A stretch of 64,000 bases of DNA from Odiellus spinosus (GCA_963920705.1 OY987226.1:30154694-30218693); one strand, 5' to 3'; positions 45,982-56,423 are shown, counted from the stretch's first letter. The notes: generated from the sequence alone by a model not told the origin. Translations and numbers: made by a program.

Positions 45982-46578
45982 TTACTTCTTTTCTTCTCTT
46001 TCTTTCTTCCGACGTTCTTGTCGTCGGGTGAGTCTTTCTTTGCTTTTTTTCTTCCGGGGCCAAGGACAGTCGCTCTCATGGTGTGCGTCTAACTTGCTTC
46101 TACGGCAGAGAAGTGTCCTATCCGGATTCATTCCTTTGTGTCTAATAACGGGAACGGGAGCCTGCGCTGCAGAGTTGATTGGAGGCGGTGAGCTCCTCTG
46201 AATAGCGACTGATGCACCCGGAACCTGACTTCCGGATGCAGCAGGCGCTGGTCCTCTACCTGCCTGTACCGACAGGTCAGCTATAACGTTCTGAGGCATT
46301 ACTTCTCTTCCACGACCTCGACCTCTTCCTGGTGAACGGATTCTTTCCAGATTGGCTATCATCTCTGCTCTATCTTCTTCATAGGTTTTTGGCCCGAACA
46401 CGACACTCGTGTTAATGTTGATGTATGTCTGGATTGGTTCTCTCCCTTCTTCTCTTTGTCTGAATTCATAGACGCTAAGATTTTTAATCTTCTGGTCTCT
46501 TAGAAAACGCAAAATGTCCGGTTTGGATCGTAAGCGTTTATAGGGAAGCTCGGGTGGAGGATAAGAATAGATATCCAA
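45982..46578 (-). CDS. gypsy-3 ORF downstream of integrase, function unknown
   Basis: About 198 codons between the integrase region and the 3' LTR, with an RGRGRGRE patch, a Pro/Ala-rich middle, a Cys/His cluster LLCRRSKLDAHHESDCPW and a very basic tail. The position is that of env in some gypsy elements, but no signal peptide or transmembrane segment is visible. The Cys/His cluster and basic tail look more nucleic-acid-binding. I do not recognise a family. Confidence 0.6.
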   Translation of the reverse strand: MDIYSYPPPELPYKRLRSKPDILRFLRDQKIKNLSVYEFRQREEGREPIQTYININTSVVFGPKTYEEDRAEMIANLERIRSPGRGRGRGREVMPQNVIADLSVQAGRGPAPAASGSQVPGASVAIQRSSPPPINSAAQAPVPVIRHKGMNPDRTLLCRRSKLDAHHESDCPWPRKKKSKERLTRRQERRKKEREEKK

Positions 46579-46692
46579 TATAGGTTCTACGGTACGGAAT
46601 TTTTCTTTTCGAATTACTACTTCCCTTCTCCATCCTTTTCGGAATGGATTTCTGAACCGACTAGGATTAATCAGGACAGAGAAGTCACTCTG

Positions 46693-47085
46693 TTACTCAG
46701 AGTATGATTCTGACGATTTATCAGAAACACCTGATGATGTAGATGTGCACTGTCTATCATCAAAAGACTGAGGTCTTTCGTGCGGAAAGTTTAACTTAAG
46801 TTCCCGTGGAGGATCGGAGAATAATTCGAATATTTCCGGTTCGGATTCGTCTGGTAAATCAGACACTTCTGGAAACGATTCTTGAGCTTCTTCCGTGGAG
46901 AAATGCGAAGGTACTTCTGAAAAAACTGGTTCCTCCTGATTATTGACATCTGCTGTGGAGTCATGGGCGGACGTCTCCGCCTGTACTTCTTGCGTAGAGG
47001 TCACCGAGACAGGATCAGAGATCACTGAATCAGGATGGGCAGGAGGGATCTCAACCGCTGAAGTGTCAATATCGCTTGTACTCAC
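46693..47085 (-). CDS. gypsy-3 acidic Ser/Glu-rich ORF, function unknown
   Basis: About 130 codons, very rich in Ser, Glu, Asp and Thr (for example STEEAQESFPEVSDLPDE). It starts soon after the integrase stop and precedes the basic ORF at 45982-46578. It appears intrinsically disordered. It might be an extension of pol, or part of the same product as the next ORF through a lost junction. Confidence 0.45.
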   Translation of the reverse strand: MSTSDIDTSAVEIPPAHPDSVISDPVSVTSTQEVQAETSAHDSTADVNNQEEPVFSEVPSHFSTEEAQESFPEVSDLPDESEPEIFELFSDPPRELKLNFPHERPQSFDDRQCTSTSSGVSDKSSESYSE

Positions 47086-47093
47086 TCCTGTAT

Positions 47094-49499
47094 CTATAAA
47101 ACGACGACAATCGCTGGAATTGCTGGAAGACGTTGAACCTTGTTTGCATCCAACCCTGCAGTGGTTGAATGCTCCTCGGTGTCAGCATTGCTCGTGCCCG
47201 CACAGACTTTCCTGTTCGTCCAGTATACTTTTAAGTGAGCGATATTTTCTGTACCAGCATTTGCTCCTGTTTCTGGATTTTGCAATTTGTATCGTAGACG
47301 ATCGATCTTTTTCACAATTTTGAAGGGACCTTCCCATTTCGGACATAGCTTGGCTGCCAGATGGTTTGTAGGTAGGTCAACGGTTTGCAACACAGCGTTT
47401 CCCAGTTTAGCGTGTGTCAAAACAGCGGTGGCTCAGAACAGCGATTGTCAAAATAAACTCTCATAACAGCGGTAGTCAAAATAGCAATTTCAAAATGGCG
47501 AATATCAAAACAGCGCTTTCTCATAAAAACGGTTTCTCCGATCAGCGCTTTCACTTAAAAACGGTTTCTCATTACGGGTCTCTTTGCATCGTTTTATTAT
47601 CTATATAACGTACAACTGGACCGTTGCCCTTATTTATGGCAGCGGCTCCATGACCAGATCTATCACTCCTTGTTGAAAATTGTCAACAACCCATATAGAG
47701 GTGGAGTGACAGTCCTTTGCCAGTTTGAATCCACGATTGTACTCTAAAAATTAAGAGGATTTCTTGTCTTGAACGGTAACCTAACTTAACCGTACCGTTC
47801 CATAGCCACGCCGTCTTTAAAATAAAGCTCGGGTTATAAATCCATGTCGTATTTATAACACAAACCTTTTGATCTAAAATTTTCTAAAGTAAAATACTTT
47901 TTCCTAAAAAATAGATACACGAAACCAATTTATTCTTGTTGCGCGGGTAAAATTCATTTAAAAACTATTAATTCCACAAGGAGACAATAACGTCGTTTTA
48001 AATATGCGGATCCGCTGATATGATAGTTATTTTGAATTCCTGCTGTTAAGGTAATCGCTAATTTGGAAATCCGCTCTCATGATAAAGCTGTTTTGCATGA
48101 ACGCTTTTTTGATAACGCTGTTTTGAGAATCGCTAATATAGGAAAGCGCTATACTACCTACATAACTGCCAGATTACTCGCTGCATGTGACAGAGGATGT
48201 GTTTGCTTCCACACGAGTGTGCCCACTTGAAACTCTACTCCTTCTCTATTCCGATCGTAGTATCGTTTTGATGTAACTTCGCCTTTTTAGCAAACTTGCG
48301 AGATAAGGCGAGTTGTTTTGCTAGAGAATCCAGAGCAGAGGATCGTTCTGTGAAATCGGCGAGTGGCATGCCTACGTCAAGGTCCCAAGGAAGTCTCGGT
48401 TCCCTTCCAGTGTTAAAATAGAATGGAGATCGTCCTGTTGTACCATGTGGAGTGGAGTTTATCGCGAACTGGATAAATGGAAGATTTTCATCCCACCTTC
48501 GATGATCGTGACCTACGAACATTGATATCAGTTCTCCCAGGACACGATTCACTCGTTCGACTAAATTCGATTGTGGATGATACGGTGTGATGTATCGTGG
48601 TCGAATATGGAAAATCTTCAAAACGTCCTTCCACAATTGGCTTACAAATTGAGTTCCGTTGTCGCTTACGATGGTCTTCGGACAACCATATCGAATTATC
48701 ATGGAAACTAACTTCTTTGCACAGGTTTTAGCTGTTATGTCCCTGAGCGGGTAGAGTTCGACGTACTTGGTGGCATAATCTGTGAAAACCAGGAGGTACT
48801 TATACTTTCGTCGGCTGACCGGAAGTGGACCCATGATGTCCACTCCTAGGAGGTCAAAAGGTTCGGATAGAGCCGTCGGTTGCATTAGACCTGGTTTCTT
48901 CCTATTCCGGGCCTTGTACATTTGAAAAAGGGTACAGCCACGAACGTAATCTACGACGTCCTGTCTACATGAAGGACACCAATATCTCAGAGTAATCCAG
49001 TTCAGAGTCTTGTCTCGTCCACGATGTCCTGATAAGGGATGGTCATGGATGAGGCAGATAGCTTCTCTCCTGAATCTCTGAGGTAGATATATTTTTGCTG
49101 GATTCTTCCCGACAGCTTGTCTGTACACAATACTGTTCTTCAATTCGAACCTCCGATATCTGATCGGTTCATCGGCCATCAATTGACGTACAATGGGATT
49201 GATCTGACGATCCTCTCGTTGAGCTTTCCGAATGTGCTCCAAAGTAAAAGCGTGGTACATCGTGTGGTTTTCTGGTTGTGAGAGAACTTCTTCAGTCCCT
49301 GATGTACCATATGACGATTCGGTTGCCGTGTAGCTTCGCTGGTTATTGGTGATGATGAGGTCGATCCGTTCATGTCCATATCCATGTCCATGAGAGAGGC
49401 AGGAGCATCAGCAACCCTATTTTCAACACCTTTCTTATGAATAACCTTGAAGTCGTACGTCTGTAGATACATAGCCCATCTGACGAGTCTTGATATTTT
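47094..49499 (-). pseudogene. gypsy-3 RNase H end and integrase, interrupted
   Basis: From 49499: KISRLVRWAMYLQTYDFKVI and ENRVADA (end of RNase H), then an integrase with HPLSGHRGRDKT and the Cys pair region. The core has VDIMGPLPV, FTDYATKYVELYP (first Asp), IVSDNGTQFVS (second Asp) and YHPQSNLVERVNR (Glu). A frameshift at about 48238 precedes VWKQTHPLSHAASNLA. After an 803-bp insertion the frame resumes with AKLCPKWEGPFKIVKK and HLKVYW, the GPY/F-like module, and stops at 47094. An earlier frameshift near 49265 separates the RNase H end from the integrase. Confidence 0.88.
47363..48165. mobile_element. Word-repeat foldback element (803 bp) with 9-bp target duplication
   Basis: CTGCCAGAT flanks it (47354-47362 and 48166-48174). 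Removing the insert and one duplicate restores the gypsy integrase text ...SHAASNLA/AKLCPKWEGPF. The left arm repeats aaaacagcggt and cagcgattgtcaaaa; the right arm repeats the complement (aacgctgttttgagaatcgc). The middle has ggtaacctaacttaaccgta. Inner ends show gtaggtag / ctacctac. Confidence 0.8.
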
Positions 49500-49514
49500 G
49501 TTATTTTGTCCATG

Positions 49515-49990
49515 GCGTGATTTTAAAAAGCCATATAAAACCTAAGCCTAATTTGTCAAATTAGATTCGCCAAAAACCTAAGCCTATTTCTCCGCCTTGT
49601 TGTTCCCTCCGTTTTCATGAATAGATTGTGGGCCAACTAATCTGTGTATTATTATGAAATTAGTCTTAAAATAAAGCTCGAATCTTAATTCATACCACAC
49701 GGAAAATCCAAGTTTTAAAAATATCCGGAAGTATTAGAAATTAAACCTGAAAGGTAAGCCACTTTCAAAAAACCAAACATTACGAATTTGGCCATGCGCG
49801 AAACCAGCTAAGTACCAAAAAAGGATCAACTTCAGAATTAATTTTAAAATACTTAGACTTAATATTTTTAAATGAAACTTGAAAAGTTCAACATTCGAGC
49901 CTTGCTCTACCATTTAAAATTGGTTTTAACGGTAACAAATAATTCCTCTTTTAGTTCTGCGATGCACGGGACCTGTCCTCAATGGGGAAA
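49515..49990. repeat. Dispersed repeat F, right part after the P element
   Basis: gcgtgattttaaaaagcc continues the interrupted centre. 49560-49975 then matches 40140-40560 in direct orientation (shared aaacttgaaaagttcaacat and ttcctcttttagttctgc). Non-coding. Confidence 0.7.
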
Positions 49991-50104
49991 TGGAGCGTTC
50001 TGATTGGCTAAAGGTCGAATTTGTGAAATAACATTACAGATGATGATGGGCCCATAACATTGAACGCTATCGCGTTCATAGAATTGGAAACGCGCCGTTA
50101 TATC

Positions 50105-50420
50105 TATTCTTTATTAAGTCATTTTATTCTTGGACACCCTGTGAATGCGCTTTTTTATCTAATCTTAATTATTAATTTTTACCTTGGATACCCGTGTGAA
50201 CGCGTTTTTTTATCTAATATTTTTTGCCATTTTTTAGACACCTGTGAATGCGCCTTTATATAAAATCTCTATTTTTACATTTGATACCCGTGTGAACACG
50301 CCTTTGTAACTTATCTTGATTGCCATTTTATCTTGGATACTCGTGTCAACACGCCTTTATATCTAATATTTAGTAAGTCATTTTATCTTGGACACCCGTG
50401 AAAACGCGCCTTTTAGCTAA
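50105..50420. repeat. Diverged ~60-bp tandem repeat
   Basis: About five or six units with ttggatacccgtgtgaacgc, cctttatatctaat and gccatttta. Non-coding. Confidence 0.75.
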
Positions 50421-50639
50421 TCGATCTATAAGAAAATATTGAATATCTTCGAAAATATCTTTTATATATATTAAATTTAATTTTCAGGAACATCGTGTTT
50501 TAGGTATCTTTAATTTTAATTTAAATGATAATTTCGTTTCAATTATTAAAATATATAACCTCAGAAGGCTAAAATAGACTCGACATCCAAAAGATACTAT
50601 ATAAGGTGTTCGTGGATCTATTTTAAATAACAAGCGAGT

Positions 50640-50840
50640 GACGGTAGATGCGTAGCTTTAAATTAGAATTTTAATGAAAATTCAAGCGCCGAGTATGATA
50701 ACGTTTTCTTCCAATGACGTAATTGCGAACACCGCGAACGATGGACACACACGGACACACACACACCCACACACATACATACACGATCAGGACAGAACGT
50801 CTCCGTGAACTAAAGTTCACTAGGAGAGGTAATTAAAGTC
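50640..50840 (+). repeat. PLE 3'-end fragment
   Basis: Reverse complement of 15796-15960: cgtaattgcgaacaccgcga, (ac)n tract, acgatcaggacagaacgtct, then the hairpin gtgaactaaagttcac. It is isolated, with no PLE ORF next to it. Confidence 0.7.
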
Positions 50841-51340
50841 CACTTATTTTAAAATTCCTGTTTTTCTTTAAAGCCAGAGAATAATCATAAATTCTGAAAT
50901 CATTACGTTAAATACGATAATTAAGGAAGAAATGTGTTCGTATCATCTCAATAAACCAATCTGAATGCAAATTCCAATTTTTTTTATTAAAAATCGTCAT
51001 TTTTCCTAAATTTCAAACTTGTCGCTTGTACCATGGTTCATATTTTAGAGGGAGAAAACTTGCATATTAATTTTCAGCACCTTGAAATATACTAGAAACC
51101 ATGTTCAAAGCTACCCCGCGAAGCAATTTTATATATTAAATTTATTTCTCTCAAACCGTGCGTTAATTAGAAATTATTGGGTGGGGTCAGACAAAATTAG
51201 TCTGATTTGCCGTTTGCCCCCACTATGGTTGTAAGAATTACGATTTTATGAAAGTACACGTACAGACCTATCAAATGAGACCGATTCCAGGTTTGTACCT
51301 TATGGGTCGATTAATGGTCCCCTTTGGCCGTGACGTAATC
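50841..51340. other. Intergenic, nothing recognised
   Basis: AT-rich. A phrase around tagtctgatttg occurs twice (51200 and 51340). No gene is supported. Confidence 0.4.
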
Positions 51341-51720
51341 AGTCTGATTTGACGTATGCGCCAAATTTTCATGTAACGTCAACGATCGCGCTCCGAGGGC
51401 CTTGGAGTGGTCTCAAAGCGACCTCCCAAAGGAAGACGACTTGTCCTTCAGAGTCACTCTTTTCGCGCAGAGGCACCTGGCTTCCGGTGGTTCATGACTT
51501 CTATCCTCCATTGAAGATCGGAGTGCTCCGAAATCATTACTCCGTCTCTCAAGCTGAAGTAGCTCGGAGTGCTCCGCAAGAGAGTGAGCAGCCCAATGGA
51601 AGACTTTACTTCTTCTCGGGAGTGCTCCTTTTTCCCCAATGGAAGACAAAAAAATATTCAGAGCACTCCCGGGGCGCCATTAGTTTTCTGTAGAAGGGTG
51701 TAATGTAAATTGCGCCAAAA
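51341..51720. repeat. Possible word-repeat element (ggagtgctcc type)
   Basis: ggagtgctcc and its relatives recur (about 51518, 51570, 51620 and 51660), with repeated tggaagac phrases. The outer tracts gcgccaaatt and aattgcgcc are inverted. The overlapping open frames on both strands are by-products of this low-complexity GC-rich text. No target duplication was identified. Confidence 0.4.
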
Positions 51721-52558
51721 GGATGGTACAAGTTTATTTCCACTTCCAAAGAACAGGATTAAATCTAGGAAAAAACTATTGACAGCGAGATTATGGACAC
51801 TCGCGTATTTAGAGCTTAAGCTTTTGCCACGAATCTCATTGGTTAGTGTACGTTACATCTCCGCCAATGAAAAATTGGTCTTTACCGCGGTTCCCATTTA
51901 AAAAACTGGTTCAGGCTGAAATTTCAGCAAGTAAAAATCTGAATTGTTATCCCTACGAGCTAGGGTATAGTTGATCACGCGCTGAAATTTAAACCTGATT
52001 CTGAGTGTTCCTCATGGCGGCGTGCAGATTTTAGTACTAGTTAGAAACCTTTTCAGTATAATTAATAAAATTATAATCTTTATAAACGTTTTTGGCAGTG
52101 GGATTATATTTATGAAAGTGTTTGAGTTGGTTTAAGCCCAAGAAAATATTACCTCAAACCTTTCCTTTGAATATTTTCGGTACTGTTTTTCAAGCAAGAC
52201 AAAACCCATACACCATTTTCAAAAGGACGTCCCTTCAAATGGGAAGAGTGAACCAAGCGAACGTAGTTCTTCGGAAATCACAAGGCCTACAATCCCCTCG
52301 CTTTTACAGTGATTTTAAAGGCCCGACCCTAAAAGAAATAAATACACTAGCGTGTTGGAGTCCACAAAATATATAATAATTGTGAAAAAACAGGACTTAA
52401 CAAAAAATTCGGTAGCGAATATATATGGAAAATGTTCCAGAAAAATATGCCTCGGTCATTTCCCGTAAATTTTTCCAAGCGGAAAATTTCTCACTTACAG
52501 CCTTATTCATGGATAACCCCTTTTTTATAGTCAATGCGAACGTTAATTTTTTCCTTGT
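51721..52558. other. Intergenic, nothing recognised
   Basis: Short open frames only; no splice-consistent gene and no repeat that I can place. Confidence 0.4.

Positions 52559-52616
<58 letters not shown>
52559..52616. repeat. (TA)n microsatellite
   Basis: About 28 TA dinucleotides immediately upstream of the LINE 5' end. It may mark the insertion target or the 5' junction. Confidence 0.98.
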
Positions 52617-54021
52617 CCAGGTACAACCTTGTAATGAGTTTCGGAAGCTGGATATTATGATGGATAAAGTGGATCGCCTGGGTAAAGAAATGGTGGAGCG
52701 TGGTAAGCAAATGAACGCCGCTATGATGATCAATAAATCGCGAGATGACCGGTTTGAACAGCTATTTTTGGAGATTAAACAGAGTATCGACAGATGGTTA
52801 GTTATACAAGCGGGAGATGGCGCACTAAACCAGACAAAAATACAGATCATATCTGAAGCAGAATCGGTAATTTTGAGTTACCCCGATGAGGAGACAGCAA
52901 TTTTGACTTATCATCCAAAAGTGATGGACAGTCCAACTTTTGGTCGGCATCGTGGCTGCATGTACACTGCAATTCAAACAAGAGGGACAATATCGCGCAA
53001 CTTGTCTCTTTGGAGAGGTAGCTTACCCCCAAGGTGGAAAAACGTCCAGGTCAGGTGGTGAATGGCCGGATTCATTGCTACAGGTGAAAAACTCGTGAAA
53101 AATATCACAGGTTTCGAGTTTAATTCGGTAGTCGTGACACTACACACTTCGGGTCAAAATACTACGCCATGGCAGAGAGAAACGGAGACTGACGGGTATA
53201 TGATGGAAATGGTGCTGGGTAGTACACGAAGCATAGAATGGCGCAAGATTGATACTAGTGCGGCTAATTATAAACTAGACATTAACGACGGAGACTTACT
53301 GGTTCTAGAAGGGGAAGTCCATAAAGTTTGGGAGCGTAGAGTGCCTCCCTCCGGGAGCAAAGATGCGAACATCGGCCTTTCGTTTTTTAACATTGTAAAA
53401 ACAGTAACTTCGGGAAGAGATGATGGCCATTCACAGGGAGCGAACGGAATCTCGCCTACTCGATCAAAGGGCGCAGGGCGCGGATGGGGGCACAGTCAGC
53501 AGGGCCTTCCAATACCCTTGATTGGTACTTCAGGGAGACCTTATAACGCCGGTTTTATAAAACCGAATCTTGTGGCTGCGGTGATTTCGAGTGAGCCTAC
53601 CCGTCAGCCCATACTTCAGGTTGCAGGACCAAGTGTCCGACTCAGAGTCTCTGTATCGGAAGGATTAGAATGGATAATACGAGAAGCGGAGGAAGCCGAA
53701 CGACAAAATATTCCCTACATAATGTTAAAAATCCATTATAATATGGTTCGATATTCGGTGCCAAGACTTGTGAACTGGATCGAGAGCTTTAAAAGCAATA
53801 AAAGTAAAAGCCACATTTGTTTCAATGAGGTGGATGTCATTCGCGTTCCAAACCCTACAGGCACGCTTGCTTTTGAAGTGAAGTCAGTGAATGAAACAAT
53901 TCACGAGGAATGTGTAGCGGCTGGGCTGGAGTTCCTATGGGGTGATCACGGGCAGGATGGAGTAGTGGCGGCTATGGCTCGTCAGTTAACTAAGTGGATT
54001 GATTGGCAAGGAAGTAACTGA
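52617..54021 (+). pseudogene. LINE ORF1 with AlkB-like (2OG-Fe(II) oxygenase fold) domain, one nonsense codon
   Basis: A frame of about 468 codons is broken once by TGA (53059-53061). The N-terminal 60 residues are charged and helical (KVDRLGKEMVERGKQMNAAM). From about 52860 to 53400 the pattern is that of AlkB proteins: RHRGCMYTA, LPPRW, GFEFNSVVVTLH, PWQRETE, MEMVLGSTRSIEWR, INDGDLLVLEGEVHKVWERR and NIGLSFFNI. In active AlkB enzymes these positions hold HxD, a distal His and an RxxxxxR pair. Here they read QxE, Arg and Asn/Phe, so Fe(II)/2OG chemistry is not expected. The C-terminal third (53520-54021) is unrecognised. The assignment is by pattern only. Confidence 0.6.
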
Positions 54022-54207
54022 ATGGTGCGGGAGACAGGCTAAGATAGGGTAACAGTTTGTAATGGACATAAGGAGGTGACTAGGTTACAGGAGATACCGG
54101 TCATTAATCATGTAAATACTGGACAGATGGAAAATAACTTTAATGGCCAGACTGGTGTTGATTTACAGGGCAGCCGCCCATACAGGAGGAATCGGAAAAA
54201 ACGGGCG

Positions 54208-55232
54208 AAGAAAGTTAAACGGTCCCTAAAAATTTTTTATGTAAATGTCGACGGCTTGGGCAAAGGTAAATTTGATGATATTAAAAAATCAGCTGTAAAT
54301 GTAAAGCGGGCGTTAAGTATTATAGGAGTCGTTGAAACTAAACAAAGGAGTAATGTGGAGAAGTGTTTTGAGATTGCAGGGTATGATTGGCTCCACGGCG
54401 AACGGGCTAAGGGGTCTGGCGGGGGGCTAAGGGGTCTGGCGGGGGGGGGCTAAGGGGTCTGGCGGGGGGAGGGCTAAGGGGTCTGGCGGGGGGAGGGCTA
54501 AGGGGTCTGGCGGGGGGAGGGCTAAGGGGTCTGGCGGGGGGAGGGCTAAGGGGTCTGGCGGGGGGAGGGCTAAGGGGTCTGGCGGGGGGAGGGCTAAGGG
54601 GTCTGGCGGGGGGAGGGCTAAGGGGTCTGGCGGGGGGAGGGCTAAGGGGTCTGGCGGGGGGAGGGCTAAGGGGTCTGGCGGGGGGCTAAGGGGTCTGGCG
54701 GGGGGGGGGCTTTGGGTTCGTACGTCTGTAGATTACTTACCTATGCCTATACCGGAAGAATTATAGGGAGAAATTATTGGCGTAAGGTTAAAAAGTTGTA
54801 GGCCATTGTATGTTTTGGTAGTATACGTGGGGGGGGGGGGCAAAAAAGTGTAATAAGGCTCGCAATGTGGTTTTGTGGCTTTCCTCAGGGAGCAAATGGC
54901 GAGGATTCAGGGTGAAGGTGGAGAGTGTGTACTAGTAGGGGATTTCAATGGCCATGTGGATATGTTAGTGACTGGGGTAAATGTTCATCAAGATAGAAAT
55001 GGAGAGGAACTCCTGAATTTAGGCAGGGAGTTTTACTGGAAAACTTAAATTTTACGGATGAAAATAAGCATAAATGTACGTATGTAGAAAAACAAAACAG
55101 GGGGTTACGGTCGAGAATTGACTATGCTCTGGTATCAGATAACTTAGTGGAACGCGGATCACACTTACTCATTGATGAGGATGATGTACAGTGGGACATG
55201 GGCAGTGACCATTGTGCATTGGTGGTGTCAGT
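54208..55232 (+). pseudogene. LINE ORF2, APE-type endonuclease domain, disrupted
   Basis: The order of motifs is LKIFYVNVDGLGK, IGVVETKQRS (metal-binding Glu), HGERAKGSGGG, [G-rich minisatellite 54412-54715], VRTSVDYLPMPIP, RLKSCRPLYVLVVYV, ECVLVGDFNGHVDM (catalytic DxN), RSRIDYALVSD and MGSDHCALV (catalytic SDH). Stops and frameshifts separate several of these. In LINEs this domain nicks target DNA to prime reverse transcription. Confidence 0.85.
54412..54715. repeat. 24-bp G-rich minisatellite inside the endonuclease coding region
   Basis: About 12 units of aggggtctggcggggggagg(gcta), partly with indels. In one frame each unit encodes AKGSGGGR, the same residues as the preceding endonuclease segment ERAKGSGGG, so the repeat grew from the coding sequence itself. 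Runs of 4-9 G make quadruplex formation plausible. Another G tract is at 54829-54841. Confidence 0.9.
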
Positions 55233-55319
55233 ACCGGCAGGCGGGAGGGTGTTGTCCAAGGAGCATAGCCCAGTTGAGAAAATCGATTCGGTAAGTCAGC
55301 AGGGGTGGAGGCTCGGTGA

Positions 55320-56114
55320 GAATATGGATTGGGAGACGTTTAGGGGAGAGCTTATGGTTTTTCTTCTGGCTATAAAGTGGAAGGCACAGTGGACAGCATA
55401 AACGGCGAATTAATTCAGGCTATGTCGCAGGCAGCGGAAAAGGTTATTGGCAGGAAAAGACCCCCGGGAAAAGGTCGAACACTGGAGCCATGGTGGGATA
55501 GGGAGTTAAGTGACCTTAAGAAGGCCAAAAAGAAGGCTAATAGAGAGTGGAGGAGGTCTGTTAGGGAGACGGGAGGAGGGAAGAGTGCCGAGATGTGAGG
55601 ACGCTTAAAGCAACTGAAACAGGCTTGGAGACAGACGGTGGAGTCTAAGAAAGGGGAGTTTAATAGGAGAAAATTGCAGAGTATAGGCGAAAGTCAAGGT
55701 CGGAGTAGAAAATTTTGGGCCCACGTCAAAAAATTAGAGGACAAAATGGCGCCACGCAGGGCTGGGGGCCCAATTAAGACGAAACAGGGGAGTAGGGTGA
55801 CTGACCCAGAGGACGTGAAGGTACAAGTACGGGAGTATTGGGAAGATTTATTAGGGGTGGCCGGGGATCCGGCCATGTAAGCCCACCGGGGGGGGGGGGT
55901 AGAGGTGAATCAAGTGGAAGGGGATAGGTTCAGGTTGTGTGATCCAATTGATGTGCATGAAGTATTACAGGAAATTAAAAATCTCAAGCTGAGGAAGGCT
56001 GCAGGGAAGGATGGTATAGGTAATGAATTCTTACGGGAGGGCGGGATAGACTTGGTACAGGCGTTGACGGGGTTATTTAATAAGATACTGGAGTTTACGA
56101 ATTCTCCAATCTGA
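55320..56114 (+). pseudogene. LINE ORF2, linker and start of reverse transcriptase
   Basis: Reading through several frameshifts: EPWWDRELSDLKKAKKKANR (the usual charged linker), RSRKFWAHVKKLEDKM, then VHEVLQEIKNLKLRKAAGKD and GIGNEFLREG, the first RT block. A stop follows at 56112. The palm with the DD motif is absent. A G-run (55891-55900) marks one frameshift. Confidence 0.8.
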
Positions 56115-56159
56115 GATGGCAAGATTTATTCTGGGGGCTACTTTAAGAACAAGGAAGGA

Positions 56160-56423
56160 GGCGCTGAGAGGGATTTAGGATGGTGGAAGGTGGAGGAATT
56201 CTCCAAGTTTCGGAAGGTAAAGATGGCCTGCCGGTATAGAACCACGCCCGTGACGCGGTGGCCGCGGCTCGTTTTCGAATGGTTATGGACGGAGGGTCTA
56301 GAAACGCCGTGGTGGACAATAATGGAACGTACGGATGATGAGTATGCTGAGATAACTAAGGAGTGGGGTGACTGGGCGGAGAAGAAAAACTTCCTGGACG
56401 AAAAATTGGCGGTCACGAACTGA
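56160..56423 (+). pseudogene. LINE ORF2 C-terminal segment
   Basis: An open frame with EFSKFRKVKMACRYRT, RWPRLVFEWLWTEG and EWGDWAEKKNFLDEKLAVTN. Placed after the missing RT core, it is probably the C-terminal tail of the same ORF2; the family is not recognised. It ends at TGA next to the inverted LINE-2 fragment. Confidence 0.45.

Larger units (their letters stand above)
45615..49499 (-). mobile_element. Ty3/gypsy fragment (gypsy-3), 3' part, inside the P element
   Basis: On the minus strand: end of RNase H, integrase, two further ORFs, polypurine tract and 3' LTR (45615-45939). Everything 5' of the RNase H end (gag, PR, RT) is missing, and the break coincides with the P element's right inverted repeat. 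A word-repeat element (47363-48165) interrupts the integrase C-terminal part. Confidence 0.85.
40762..49514 (+). mobile_element. P-superfamily DNA transposon with nested insertions
   Basis: Both ends have the perfect 15-bp inverted repeat CATGGACAAAATAAC (40762-40776 and 49500-49514), which resembles P-element ends. A 7-bp direct repeat GCGTGAT lies outside each end (40755-40761 and 49515-49521). Host repeat F continues on both sides and shows the empty-site text at 35640-35670. The element encodes a THAP/TNP transposase (41169-45035). It contains a 291-bp MITE, a 137-bp word element and a gypsy fragment that ends 15 bp before the right terminus. Confidence 0.8.
52617..56423 (+). mobile_element. 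LINE (non-LTR retrotransposon), internally deleted
   Basis: ORF1 (52617-54021) is followed by an ORF2 with an APE-type endonuclease (54208-55230), a linker and the first RT block (55900-56114). The sequence then jumps to a C-terminal segment (56160-56423). The RT catalytic core is missing, so this copy cannot move by itself. No poly-A tail is visible at the right end, where a second LINE fragment in opposite orientation begins. Confidence 0.85.

Noticed and set aside
51349-51693. Overlapping ORFs on both strands (up to 114 codons)
   Set aside because: Low-complexity GC-rich text with repeated ggagtgctcc; mirrored frames on the two strands are expected and no domain is seen.
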